From Pohlia nutans (lineage: Eukaryota; Streptophyta; Bryopsida; Bryales; Mniaceae), in the NCBI GenBank assembly GCA_022496805.1, contig CM040088.1:6076001-6140000 (forward strand): a stretch of DNA of 64,000 bases, in the 5' to 3' direction. Within the stretch, counting starts at the first letter, position 1; each line of letters begins with the position of its first letter. A model generated the notes under the pieces. It worked only from the letters and a program-made list of their open reading frames with translations. It ran no database searches and was not told the origin of the DNA. The translations under genes and the position numbers were made by a program. Positions 11,511-23,863 of the stretch are shown here, in pieces.

Positions 11511-14500
11511 TACTCCGGGTTAGGTAGAAAATAGTCATTTCAGCCCTTATTCTATCAAAACCATAAATTACAGGAGGTTTGTGCCTAAAATCTCAAAAAT
11601 TCAAAAACAACATTGCTTAGAATTTTGGAAATTACATCATGATGTAAGATTCAAGATTTGCCTTGAACCATTGTAAGTTGCAACGGTTTTACCATAGCAA
11701 TGTCTAATTTTTTTCAAAATTACCCATAAAGAATGCCTTTTTTTCAAAAATTCCTACATATTTGCCTAACATTTTGGACAGTTTAAAAATAAATAATAGG
11801 CGGTTTTTGCCCATCTTAGGAATAGACTATGGTACTATGCATGACTTTTTGATTGAGACATCAAAAGAGTAATGAAATTTTCAAGATTTTGAATCAGGCG
11901 GAAATAAGATGTTTAGTGTAGGATAAGCCCATGCATGAGGGGTTTACCGGAATTGAGGCCCCACCTCGAGTTGGAAGCCGAGGGGTTGCGCCAAATTAGA
12001 GGTAAGTCCCGAACAAAGAGGTTTACCTTAAATGAAGGACAATTCATTTTCAAACCACTTGTAAATCACCTAAAAGGCCGTAAACAACATGATAGTTGTC
12101 TAGTTAGTTATACTCTCGTATAATCTACTATACAGTTGTACTTTATAAAACTAAATGCATAAGCCCACCATGTTCTTTCAACAAAAAAATAAATCATTCT
12201 TTTCATATACCAATGATTGGTAGTTAACTGTAGTTACAAATTAAACTAATGGCACGAAATTACTCAATAAGTAAAGAAGCTTTCAACTATAAGTGACTAT
12301 ACGCAAAATATTTTGCAATTGTGAGATTATTGACCTTATGCAAAAAGAGACTACCAAGCTATATCCAACTCAAATATATTAATTGCCAAATACAACTCAC
12401 CTACATTGATTAATAATGTTATTTGGGAAGGAGGGGTTGGTCGTCTCACATTGTTAGTAGTCTTTATTTATTCTAGCTTGATTTAATTCTCACAACTTCT
12501 TGTTAACTCCTATTTTTAAGAGCAATAGTAAGACTAGCAAAACGAACTGCTTCTAAATGTGGCCAAACGAAGTAAAGAAATGTAAGGGACTATTGTTCCA
12601 AAAAGGTCTGCATATATAGAGTCCAAGATTCATCTATGTCAATATTGTAAAAGATCAACGTTTACACATTCTAAAATACGAACAATTGTTGCAATTGGAT
12701 TGTTTTTGACATAAATGTCACGTTGATATTGAATATATAAACGATTATAATAAATAGGGATTTTTTTTAATTAACTACTTACATCAAATTATATGCATAT
12801 TTCTTACGTGATCTTTGAAATCTACATAAAATAAAAATTACTCATATCCAATGAAAGAAAGGAGTGGGAGTTGTGAGTCATCTTTAACTATGCATTTGAA
12901 ACAAAAGATATTCTTCATGCCAATCAAGCAAGTTGCTTAGATGTGCAATTAAAAAGTGAAGCTACATGTAGCTTGTATTGTTGAAATATCTTTGGCACAA
13001 GCATAAGGCAACCATGTATGCACATTTGCATGCCTTTTATATCAGAATGGTAGAATCAATCACTATTTTGTTCATGAATCCTACATGGTAATTACATTTT
13101 AGTATTTAAAGTGCCTAACTAGAAAGTGAGGTATGGTATTCTATAGCTGCAAAATGATCTCCTTACTTATAAGACAAACATAACATTTTTTTGCTAGTAC
13201 TGCAGCAAAAAGTCCAATTATAAAAGAAGAGCCCAATTTTTAGGAATCTTTTTATTGTAAAAAAATTGTAAGGAAAAGAAAAAATCTTGAAGAATATTCA
13301 TAAGATTTAGCATTGGTTCAGAAGAAAATTTTCAGTAATAAATTATTCGGCATTAGATGCCAACCCTAACATTTGCATACAATATACCACTTCTACAACT
13401 ATTTGATTGTAGATGTTTATAAAGAAGATATCAATCACAGTGATTTTAATTTCTTTGTATGTTTTCATTTGAAAAAAACATCATAAGTCTATATTAAATT
13501 GTTTTCAAAGTTTGAAGATGAAACTTTTAAGGTGAAAATCCTTTTGTTTTTTTAAATATGGAATTAAACACCGATCGTTCTAACACTCAAAGTTTTTGCC
13601 ATAACTTGGTTAAATTGCTCAAAATACATGGCGTTGCTTTGAAATTGTTCTTAAAACATATGAACTTTTCCATGTACCCATTTTAGTATGTCTGCTAATG
13701 TACACAAACTTGCCATCATAAATAACAGCCTATACAAACACTAATTATGGGGGTAGGTTGACATTGAGGAGCTCATGCATACGTAGAGTTATTTTATATT
13801 CAAAAAAATTAGAAGTCAAAGGAATTGGTTCTTGTCTTGAAACTCATCCACAACTTACATAGAAGGTATTCATAATAGTTGGTTTTGAAGTACCAGTACG
13901 TGAGTAGCTTTGTAAATGAAAGATTTCAGACATCGACGATTCTTATAAATTTAGGAATTGAATAATTTAATGCTCCAAAAGGTGTATACTACCTACCATT
14001 GGTTATTTTTAGGTTAGAAGACAAAGATGTATTCCAATGCATAGATTTTGTAGCAATTCATTATAAAGCTCGCTAACTTAAAAGTATGGGTTTATATATA
14101 TTTAGTGGGATGCAATATGCATGGTAACATGTGTTTTTGTGCATAACCTTTAGTTTGCTTCTCTATTTCTTATTCTATAACTTCATGCACCTTAATCGCA
14201 TTTGTGCACAACATTAAGACATGCATAGCAAAAATTTGATTTCAAAATATGAATGCTTATCGAATCAATGGGGGTGATCATTTCTACTTGTATACTTTTT
14301 ACGTGCGTTACTATACATAGCTTTGCCATTAAAGGTAGAGGAGTCTATTCAAACACTAAATAGAAGCAAGTTCATATTGGGGATTCTATGTGCACTTGGT
14401 AAGTATACACTTAGAATTCATATCCTTGTGAAGCCTTTATTTTCTTCCTCTATTGAGATTTGGCTCTACAACAAATTCAATATTCACGATCGTTTTTAGC

Positions 14501-14650
14501 CAACATTATGTCATTATTTACTATTATGTCATTCTCAATGCAACCCTTTAAATCATGTGACACTCAACATAATGGATGAAAAACATCACGAGGGCAAGTA
14601 GACACGCCAGTTAGAGAGTTTGTTGACCCCCCAAACCACCCTTCAAGACT
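11511..14650. other. AT-rich intergenic DNA
   Basis: I see no gene, RNA gene or clear repeat in these 3.1 kb. Poly-A/T runs are frequent. Confidence 0.5.
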
Positions 14651-16027
14651 AGATTTAGTTAAATTCTTGTACTCGATTGCACATGTGATGGAACCTTGTC
14701 CTATATTCTAAAAATGTGGCAGTTGTGATAGGCCCATGAACTATATACCGTGCACATATAGAGAGTGTAATGGAGTCGCTTAGAATAGAAGAATAGATGA
14801 AAATGTACGTTGAAGGGTAAATATAGAGGTCTCGAGTGAGGATGCTCTTACCTTTGATCTCCACTTTGATCTTGACTGCAGGGTCTTTAGTTACTGCTAA
14901 AATTTTGAAGCCAGAGCACCTGGAAACTGTGAAGCTGCCTGGGGTGTGGGTCCGGGACAGGGGAGGGGAATGTTCAAACCCTAAAACCGGGTATTTATAC
15001 CTGTACGGCCCCGGATGAATAACACGATGGATTCAGATAGTAACACAAGTGTATTTGATTGTTGCACACCGATGTACTAGTACACAATCTGGGAAACTTG
15101 AAGAAATCCACCTGAAGGCTGGTAAGATAATAACTGTGATTCATACAGCCACATGAAATCTGAGTCTGACAGTGCGGGTACATCGACAATGAACGAGGCA
15201 TTGCTCACGCCTGATGATGAGTTTGTCTCCTGGTCACCCGTACCATCATCATCATAGCTTTCTGCCGGCAACTCATATTTCCTGATGTATTCATGAGTGC
15301 ATTTCAATTTACGGCACTAACTTACTTGTACCCTAGACTTTCCTTTGACAGGCATTGAAACTCAGAAGTTACTCCAGTTCCATACCGGGCATACAAAGTA
15401 GCACGTTCATACCCAGAAAGAACATTTCCACGTGTCACATGGGCATAGGATATAACCCAGAATAGTCTGGGTAGCACAGAATTTTATTAAAATTTTCCTA
15501 CAAACCTGCTGTATGGGTACTAAGGTATCTAGGGATGACCCCTGCAACATGATTGTTTGGGATCAAAGGAATTATCCAGGCTCCTCCAAATAGGTGCTTG
15601 CTTTGCTGTAGGTGCTCAAGCGGGCAGCGAAATGAAAACCTGGGTTTTTATAATTGGGATAGTGGGCAGGTTGGAATTTCCAAGGGTTAAATTTCACTGC
15701 CCGCCAAAAGAGTTTCTCCAGCTTGTCATTGCTCTTAGTGGACCACTAGGGGCAACATTTTTAATTAAAATATACTTGGACCGCTTCCCGAGAGAGGGCT
15801 CTATTTGGCGGTTATCATAGGTTAGGAGTTGTTGCCAGTATTAAAATCTTAAACATGGGGTGTTGGGACACTTGGGCCCCGAGCCTGGGCAAAATGTGCC
15901 GGTACTGTCCTGCATTTAATTCTCACTTACTACAATTAAATTACCCTTCCCACACCTGAGACGTGTTACACTGTTTGAGGTGTAAATATAGTTATTTCTT
16001 CAGTACGTCATTTGGACTCACATTTAG
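14651..16027. other. unannotated mixed-composition region
   Basis: Contains GC-richer patches around 14880-15300 and 15570-15830 that may be remnants of a larger transposon. Short ORFs (such as minus 15077-15307 and plus 15557-15820) have no recognisable domain. Confidence 0.35.
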
Positions 16028-16302
16028 CCCCGTCTCTAAATCCCCGGTGGTCTTGAATGCGGGCACTATTCATCCACCCCTGATTTTTTTGGAATTTCTA
16101 TTTTGGGCACCTTCGGTGCTTTTTTTGCCAATTTTTTTGGTAATTTGAGGCTGTAGGCCCCAAATTACCTCACCGGACCTAGTTGGGAATAAGAAACCAT
16201 TGGAGGAGGGGTTGGTTTTTTAGGTGCGGCCTCAACCGGACAAAAATAGGGGGCACTTTTGTCCCCATTCATTCAAGACCACCGGGGGTTCTAGAGAAAT
16301 CC
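16028..16302. mobile_element. Mutator-type MITE with 9-bp target duplication
   Basis: The direct repeat CACATTTAG at 16019-16027 and 16303-16311 flanks a 275-bp element. The inverted arms share TCTCTA followed by CCCCGGTGGTCTTGAATG (16042-16059 against 16270-16287, 18 of 18). A second hairpin lies inside (GGTAATTTGAGG against CCCCAAATTACC). A 9-bp duplication is typical of MULEs. Non-coding. Confidence 0.8.
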
Positions 16303-17393
16303 CACATTTAGTGATCTCAATTTATCCCCTCGAAATCACTCATAATTCATGGGCATAGTAAACGCAATAAGTTGTTTCTTACAATAATTTAAACTGGTTC
16401 TTCCTTCTTTCTTTTATTTTTATTTTTTTGAGGCACTCCAGTTGCTTTGCAATCTGCGGTAAAGCTTAGGAGGTGCTTTTGGCAACTCGACGTCGGGGTG
16501 TTTCCATCCGGTAGAGTGGTGATTTTTCCGGCCGGAATCGAATCGGCAATACCTTGGGTACCTCGGCAATCTCTTATGGGTACCCCTCTCTATTATTTAA
16601 TAGTTTATTCCTTTAACAATAAACAAACTTGATTTGCAAAGGATTTTGTTTCAGCAAGAACATTGCTCAACTCTTTCTAATCAAACATGGATCATTGGTT
16701 GCACAAAAAGGTGAGGTATCTGATGTGTTGAGTTGCAACAACAAATTCTTCTATGCTTGTTTGCAATGTTTAAATCAAAGGTTTTGGGGGATCATTTGAT
16801 TATTGCCCCAAGTTTCCCCATTGATTTCTTGTTTGCCTATTTCTTTGATATGATTGGTTTAAACATATAATCCATATGTACTCAAAGATGCCTTGGGTTG
16901 TCCAATGAAGACATTAAATGTCGTTTAAGGGTCAAGGTCATTTCGGACTATTATTCTTTTCATTTTGAAAAGATGAGGTGGCAACAATGCCACATTCGCA
17001 CATAGTGATTTTATTTTCACATTCTTTGAGCACTAATATTTGTTGTATTGTACATTAGTAGAAAATCTCATCAGGGACGGTATAAAATGTCGAGTTATTT
17101 TTCTTATCGATAACTTATATAGCATGAAAATTTCATTATTTATATTATCCATAACACAAATAGTATGACTACTTGCAGAATCTATATGAGGGTTTTCTAC
17201 GTGTAGGAGTGATGAAGCTATTTTCATACAATGTGTACAATATAGATGAAATGTCATTTATTCAACTAAAAATGCATACATTTATTCAAATTGCAACAAT
17301 ATCATCTCAAAATCAATCACTCCAAAACTGATATTGTTGGCACAATTCAAAAAGGGACTACACTATAGTACTAAAATTGACTTTGCTTAACCC
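16303..17393. other. unannotated spacer
   Basis: No gene recognised. A 61-codon ORF at 16447-16632 (plus) lies in a GC-richer patch but matches no family I know. Confidence 0.4.
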
Positions 17394-17975
17394 TTAACCC
17401 CTAAAGGACCGTAAGGCCCCCACTCGGCTTCTAGAACTAGAAAGTGAGGAAATTCGGGTTCTTGGACTTTGAATTGTAGGATGAGCAACAAAGAGACCCT
17501 GGCTCTTTTTGAGAACCAATTCTCTAGGTACTTCTTGATCGGAAATTCATCAAGTGAGCGATTTTTGGTGATTTTTTTGAGTTGCACGGAGGGTATCTAG
17601 GCGTCACTTCAGACCCTCATACCTTCTTCCTCACACCTCCAAATTACTTGAAATGTTTTGCACATGTTTGAAATGATGATTTCTACTCACAGTAAAAATT
17701 TCAGAATTTTTGAAGCACTTTTGAACAATCCAATTTCAGCATGTGTACAAAATACCCCAAACAAGTTCCATCAATCTTCTCAACGGTGGCATTTTCTCAA
17801 AACTTGTGCGATTTTGTTGATATTTTTTCATAAAAAAACTATGTAAGTCTTATTTAATTTCAACGGTGCCGATCGTCAAAATTACCCCACACCAATGAGG
17901 AATTGAGTTTGCTACAAGAGATAGTCAAGAAAACAAGAGCTAAGTTCAACACCCCCCCTGTCCTTTAGCGGTTAA
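17394..17975. mobile_element. TTAA element, family gamma
   Basis: 582 bp. Left end TTAACCCCTAAAGGACC, right end (inward) TTAACCGCTAAAGGACAGG. It is homologous in inverted orientation to 37570-38484. Its right TTAA (17972-17975) is also the left TTAA of the next element. Another TTAACCC lies 7 bp before the left end, at 17387. Confidence 0.85.
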
Positions 17976-18096
17976 CCCCTAAGCATCCAATGTGCATTTT
18001 GTGTAGTTTTAGAAAACTAGACCTTTGCTGCAAATCACATGTTTCTGTGAAAACGACTTCAGTTTGTCATGATCAACTCTTGTAGTATGAAAAAAT

Positions 18097-18414
18097 TATT
18101 GAAGGTTAGAATAGAATGCCAAAGCCTCACACAAACACTTGGAATGCATAGGAAAGAGATGATCTTTACTCATGGGCTGCCCCTCTTAAGTAGCACACCC
18201 AAGGGAGTCCCCTTGGCAAACCATATGGGACATCAGCCCATACTCCACTCCTAGTACACTAGGATCAGCCCATATCACTTGGGAGACCCAATTCTCATTA
18301 CTTCTAACTAGTACCACTTCTCTAGTTCCAAGTCTAGCTCATTCGCATCATCTACTCTAGCTAACGCGCATGGCTATGAGCAACTTCAGCCCATGCAATC
18401 ATCCTACTTCAACA
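18097..18414 (-). repeat. copia 3' LTR
   Basis: 318 bp. On the minus strand it begins TGTTGAAG and ends CTTCAATA, so the usual terminal CA has become TA, in both LTRs. It differs from the other LTR at two sites seen by eye, near 18112 and 18393. Confidence 0.95.
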
Positions 18415-21400
18415 CTCCCACTTTGCGAATAGCCAAAGCCTTGGAGCCCAAATGCCACCACTAGTCTTTGATGTCGATCTCTCGCAAGAGCCTTTGTGAG
18501 CACGTCCGCCACCATGTGCTCCGTTGGACAATACTTCAACTCTATCACCTTCATCTCTAACTTCTCTCGAATGAAGTGATATTGCACATCAATGTGCTTT
18601 GTACGTGAGTGATGCGTTGGATTCTTCGCCAATGACATACTCCCTTGGTTGTCACACATGATTGTTGTAGCCTCCTCTTGAGTGCATCTCACATCCGCCA
18701 TTAGTTGCCTCAACCAAATGGCCTCCTTCGTACCGTGGCTCGTCGCCATGTATTCCGCCTCAACCGTTGACGTGGCCGTGGTTTGTTGGCGCTTGCTATT
18801 CCATGAAACGGCCCCCGATCCAACTTTGAACATGTACCCCGTGGTCGATCTACGATCATTGGTATCACCCGCATAATCCGCATCACAATACCCACTCAAC
18901 ACAATGTTGTCACCTCCAAGACACAACCTCACATCACTTGTGCCTTTCAAGTACCGCATGATCCTCTTGACTGCAACCCAATGACTTGAACCCGGTCTTG
19001 CCATGTGTTGACTCACAACGCTGATTGGATACGCAAGGTCCGGCCTTGTTGCAATCATGGCATACATCAATGACCCTACAGCTTGCTTGTATGGCACATC
19101 CACCATAGATTGAGCCTCTAATGCATACTCCTCATCGGTGAGTTTTACGAGTTTGGAATTCACATCCAATGGAGTGCCAACCGGTTTGCAATCCTCCATG
19201 CCAAAGCGTTTGAGAACATCCATAACATACTTGCTTTGATTCATTGTTATGGTGCGTGTTGCTCTATCTCGCACAAACTCAACTCCTAGACAAAAGTGCA
19301 ACTCACCGAGATCACTCATCTCGTACTCGTTCTCAAGCATTGCCTTCAATGCCTTCAAAGAGCTCATACAACTTGCAAGGATGATCAAATCATTTACATA
19401 TATAATCACGATGACCACATGTTGCCCTTTTTGCATGAAATACAAGCTGTGATCAGCGATGCTCCTTGTGAACCCGATATGAACAAGAAACGTGTCAATC
19501 TTTTGATACCATGCGCGTGGAGATTGCTTCAACCCATACAATGACTTGTTCAACTTGCAAACAAGGTTCTCATTACCTCGTTGCTCAAATCCTTCGGGTT
19601 GCACCATGTAGATGTCCTCTTCCAACTCGCCGTTCAAGAACGCCGTCTTCACATCCATTTGATGCATTTCCAAATCCATGGTAGCCCCGATGGCCAAAAT
19701 GCATCGAATAGTGGTGAATTTTGCCACCGGTGCAAAGGTCTCATGAAAATCAACACCTTCGATTTGTGAAAAGCCCTTTGCCACCAATCTTGCCTTATAA
19801 CGAACCACATCACCCGTTGCATCTCTCTTTGCACGAAATACCCACTTACAACCGATAGCATTGCGATTCTTGGGGAGGGGAGTCAATTCCCAAGTGCCAT
19901 TGTCCATCAACGAATTGTACTCCTCTTGCATGGCTTGCTCCCACTTGTTTGCATCATCACAACTCAACGCTTCACGAATCGTCAATGGAGCATCTAAAAG
20001 TGCAACGTTTGCATGCTCCTCCTCACCTTGAGGGAGAATATGATTCTTCCACCACTCGCCAAGTGGTCTACGATTTCTCTCCGGATAACGACGATCGCTC
20101 GAGGATGCATTGTCTTCAACCGCCGTTGCTTGTGCATTTTTCTCGCCAATCCTCGTCTTCAAATGTCGCTCTTCAATATGTTCCTCATCACCACCATCGT
20201 CGTCATCTTCGTCTTCATCAACAATATCAATAACGGGAGATTTGGAAGATTGGTCCACAATCGCCGGTTTATCGCCACTTCTCCCACTTGGACCATCGTC
20301 CAAATTGTCTTCAACCTTGGAATTCTCGCAAAATGTCACATCACGAGCTCGAATGATCTTCTTGGTCTCGAGCGACATAAGCCTATACGCCTTGGTACCT
20401 TCACAATATCAAAGAAACACACATTTTGTTGCCTTGGCCTCAAGTTTGGTTCTTTGAGAATCGGGTACCTTTGCAAATGCGATGCATCCAAATGTGCGCA
20501 TGTGCTCCACGCGGGGTGGCCTCCCACTCCACGCTTGCTCTGGTGTCATGTTTTGAACCGCACTCGTCGGGCATCGGTTGCGTGTGTACACCGCAGTCAC
20601 CACCGCTTCCGCCCAAAGGTCCAAACCCAAATTTTGTGCATGCAACATACTCCTTGCCATTTCCACAATTGTTCGAATTGCACGCTCTGCAACTCCGTTT
20701 TGTTGTGGTGTATATGGCGTTGTGGTTTGTCTAGCAATGCCTTCTTTCTTCAATAACTCTCCAAATTGGTTGGACAAGAACTCGCCGCCATTATCCGATC
20801 GAAACACCTTGATCTTGTGCTCGGATTGCTTCTCAACCAACGCCTTGAACTCTTTGAACTTCTCAAAACACTCGCTCTTTGCTTTGATCGGATACAACCA
20901 TATCTTCCTCGAAAAATCATCAATGAACGTCACAAAATACTTGCAACCCCCCATAGACGTGGTCTTCATTGGACCACACACGTCGGAATGCACAATCTCA
21001 AGAACCTTGGTTGCACGAGTTGCCCCATCAACTGGAAACGGTGAGCGTTGTTGCTTGCCTTCAATACAACCCTCACATGTGAATGAACTAGGTGCGACGT
21101 GTGATTGAGGAAGATCCATGCCACTTACCATTCCACGCAGTGCTTTCACACTCTTGACATTCAAATGCCCGAGACGACGATGCCACAACGCCAACTTGTC
21201 TTCGTTTGAACTCGATTGCACCAACGTTGCGGATTCCGCCGCGTGCATCTTGGAAAACTTGATTTGGTACAAGCCGTTGACTTCGTGTATAATGGCCACC
21301 TCCTCACGACTTGGAGACAACACAAAACACCCTTGGTCGCTAAATTCCACTCGCAAATGCTTCATCACCAAATGTCGCACCGATAAAAGATTTGCCTTCA

Positions 21401-22472
21401 ACTTGGGAACGTGGAGGACATCATGGATGGTAATTGTCTTCACACGACCCTTCACCTCCGTGTCTACGACGATGGATCCTTTACCCACGGCTTGAAGAAC
21501 CGTATCATCACCCAAAATGACATTCTTTGGAGATATGACGTGATATGATTGGAAACAAGTCCTAATGGGCGCCATGTGACTCGAGGCTCCCGAATCAACA
21601 ATCCAATCGATCACACTACCATTGCATGACACGTCACTTGCCATCATTGCATACTCGTCCCCGTCATCACTACAAGAAGAGACGCTAGTCATAAATGCGT
21701 ACTCATCACCTGCATCGTTGACCTTTGTATTGTTGGCACTTTCCTCTCTCTTGCGTTTGTAGCAAAATTTTGCCAAGTGGCCCTTCTTACCGCAATAGTA
21801 GCATACCTTGTCTGTAGAGCTCCCACTCGCACCGCTCTTGGATTGCTTCGCCATAAGCGCCGCGCTATCGCCACGAGTCTCGTTCTCTTTGCGCCGCGAG
21901 AGTTCATGCAACAACCGTGATGTCACATAATCAAGAGTGAGCTCGCTAATGGGCCTACTCTCCATAGCAACGATAAGATACTCGTACGACGGCGGCAAAC
22001 TCTCGAGGAGCGTCATAACGATATCACCGTCGGTAATGTTGACGTCTGCGCCGTTGAGCTGATCCGCAAGAGCCTTGACTTTGTTGATGTGCGCCAACAT
22101 GTCGTCGTTTTCTTCCATCTTGATGGTGAAAAACTTGCGCCTCAAAAACAAGATATTGACCAAGCTCTTTGCCTCATGAATATTGCAAAGCTTGGCCCAT
22201 GCCTCGGCGGGAGTCTTGCACGACCGAATATGAGAAAGCTGGGAATCAGAAAGATTAAGAGCCAAAATCGCAAAGGCCTTTTTCTCTCGCCGAGTGTACG
22301 CAGTTCGTACCCTAGCCTCGGCGTCGGACGAAGGCGGTTCCTCACTACCCTCAACTATCTCCCACAATTCTTTTTCGGCCATGACCATTTCCATCTTGAA
22401 TTTCCACAAGTGGAAGTTGACGCCATTAAACTTGTCTACAACCTTAGCACCTTCACCCTCAAATGTAGCCAT
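18399..22472 (-). pseudogene. copia Gag-Pol polyprotein, interrupted
   Basis: One frame runs from ATG 22472 to the stop at 18399-18401, inside the LTR, broken by an in-frame TGA at 20409-20411. First part, 687 codons: Gag (about 1-220), zinc knuckle CYYCGKKGHLAKFC (224-237), aspartic protease DSGASSH (293-299), integrase zinc residues H431/H436/C466/C469 and the D497-D560-E596 triad with exact D-35-E spacing. Second part: reverse transcriptase with MDVKTAFLNGELEEDIYM and a YVND box where copia RTs have YVDD, then RNase H (SGYCDADYAGD, STVEAEYMA, TKHIDVQYHFI). Apart from the stop and the Asp-to-Asn change the frame looks intact. An ORF caller may start the first part at a GTG (22499), but the ATG at 22472 starts MATFEGEGAK, typical of copia Gag. 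Confidence 0.93.
18415..18426 (-). other. polypurine tract of the copia element
   Basis: On the minus strand the sequence directly before the 3' LTR is GCAAAGTGGGAG, a purine-rich run ending at the LTR border. It is where plus-strand DNA synthesis is expected to start during reverse transcription. Confidence 0.8.
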
Positions 22473-23421
22473 ATCCTTGATTGAAGGACGTACGCTCACA
22501 AAATTCAGCCCCTAGAAAGCTAAGAAAAATTGTTTTTATGATTTTTTGACAATTTTGTGATTTGTGAGGCAAATTGCACACGTACGTGCTTCTAATGCCT
22601 CCAAACTAATTCCAAACACTAAATCAGCACCTTTGTGCTACACATCAACCTCACAACACTCAATCGTGATGGTTCTTAGTGAATTTGCACAAGATCATAC
22701 CACAACACCCTAACTAGGAGAATTGCGCACTCGTTGGCTCAAATCCACTCAAATCAGCACCCTTGTGCTTCACAACACGTAATGCACCCTATGGACACCC
22801 TTGTGCCTTCCAAGGACTCTAAATCAATGTAAATTCAGCCCCTTCAAGTCCTAATTGCATTGAAATTCATCAAATCAGCCCCGTTGTGCATTCACTAACC
22901 CAAACTCTAATTTTGAGCACTCCAAGGGCATAACTCACATTCCAAACCCTTGTGCAAGAATTGCAATACCAAAATCAGATTGTAGACTCACCCCAAGAGC
23001 CTCAAAGCATAAAAGTGCCTTGCAACAACACAAGTGCACAAATTGAGCACAAATTGAGCCAATAAGCTCCAATAAGCTCCAATAAGCTCCAATAAGCTCC
23101 AATATACTCCAACAAGCACCAATAAGCTCCAAAGCTCCAATTCAGCCCTTGTAGACGTGTATAAACTCCAAAAGTGCTCCAAAGTGCTCCAAAAGCTCCA
23201 AATCAACAAATGATAGCTCCAAAGTGCGAATTCAGCCCTCCAACACGTAGATCAAAGGTAGGAAGATTGTAATACCTCCCAATGTCGAAATCAGCCCACC
23301 AAAGCTCGAATTCAGCCCTCCAAAGTTCCAAATCAGCGCTCCAATACTCCAAAATCAGCGCTCCAACGCACGACCTCCACACAATGAGCAATCTAATCTA
23401 TCACTCACGCAAAACACATGA
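22473..23421 (-). other. copia leader with short tandem repeats
   Basis: About 950 bp of untranslated leader between the primer site and the Gag ATG. On the plus strand at about 23058-23133 an 11-bp unit, CCAATAAGCTC, is repeated at least four times in tandem with degenerate copies after it. The phrase CAAATCAGC plus CC recurs through the leader. These may be packaging or structural repeats, or simple slippage. Confidence 0.7.
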
Positions 23422-23435
23422 GTGGGCCCATAACC
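23422..23435 (-). other. copia primer-binding site, internal initiator tRNA-Met type
   Basis: Directly after the 5' LTR the minus strand reads GGTTATGGGCCCAC, so the plus strand reads GTGGGCCCATAACC. That matches the anticodon stem-loop of plant initiator tRNA-Met (CAU anticodon in the loop) over 14 bases. The usual plant site, TGGTATCAGAGC, is complementary to the tRNA 3' end and is absent. Priming by an internal, cleaved tRNA is known for Drosophila copia and yeast Ty5. Confidence 0.8.
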
Positions 23436-23753
23436 TATTGAAGGTTAGATTAGAATGCCAAAGCCTCACACAAACACTTGGAATGCATAGGAAAGAGATG
23501 ATCTTTACTCATGGGCTGCCCCTCTTAAGTAGCACACCCAAGGGAGTCCCCTTGGCAAACCATATGGGACATCAGCCCATACTCCACTCCTAGTACACTA
23601 GGATCAGCCCATATCACTTGGGAGACCCAATTCTCATTACTTCTAACTAGTACCACTTCTCTAGTTCCAAGTCTAGCTCATTCGCATCATCTACTCTAGC
23701 TAACGCGCATGGCTATGAGCAACTTCAGCCCACGCAATCATCCTACTTCAACA
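23436..23753 (-). repeat. copia 5' LTR
   Basis: 318 bp, the same length as the LTR at 18097-18414 and nearly identical. As the 5' LTR it should hold the promoter. No TATA box could be assigned with confidence. Confidence 0.95.
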
Positions 23754-23863
23754 AAAATAGCTGTAAAATTATATATTGCAATAAGAAAACCAAGGTAAAA
23801 TGAGGAACCGTCACTGTTACAAAATTCAATGATGCAAATGGCCATAATGGGCGTTTTAGACGC

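Larger units (their letters stand above)
18097..23753 (-). mobile_element. Ty1/copia LTR retrotransposon, full length
   Basis: 5657 bp, transcribed on the minus strand. The 5-bp target duplication AAAAT lies at 18092-18096 and 23754-23758. Two 318-bp LTRs differ at 2 positions by my reading, indicating a recent insertion. Order in the direction of transcription: 5' LTR (23753-23436), primer-binding site, leader with short tandem repeats, gag-protease-integrase-RT-RNase H frame, polypurine tract, 3' LTR (18414-18097). Integrase before RT defines copia. The frame has an in-frame stop and an altered RT active site, so this copy is probably non-autonomous. Confidence 0.97.

Noticed and set aside
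15665..15695. AAGGGTTAA at about 15681 as a TTAA element end
   Set aside because: The inward sequence TTAACCCTTGGAAATTCC departs from the terminal consensus after seven bases and no partner end was found.
16447..16632. ORF in a GC-richer patch that looked like organelle-derived sequence
   Set aside because: I could not match it to any plastid or mitochondrial gene, and the T-arm-like GATTCGATTCC nearby has no tRNA around it.
20013..21108. Plus-strand ORFs of up to 247 codons opposite the copia frame
   Set aside because: They are antisense shadows of the polyprotein, which has clear protease, integrase and RT motifs on the minus strand.
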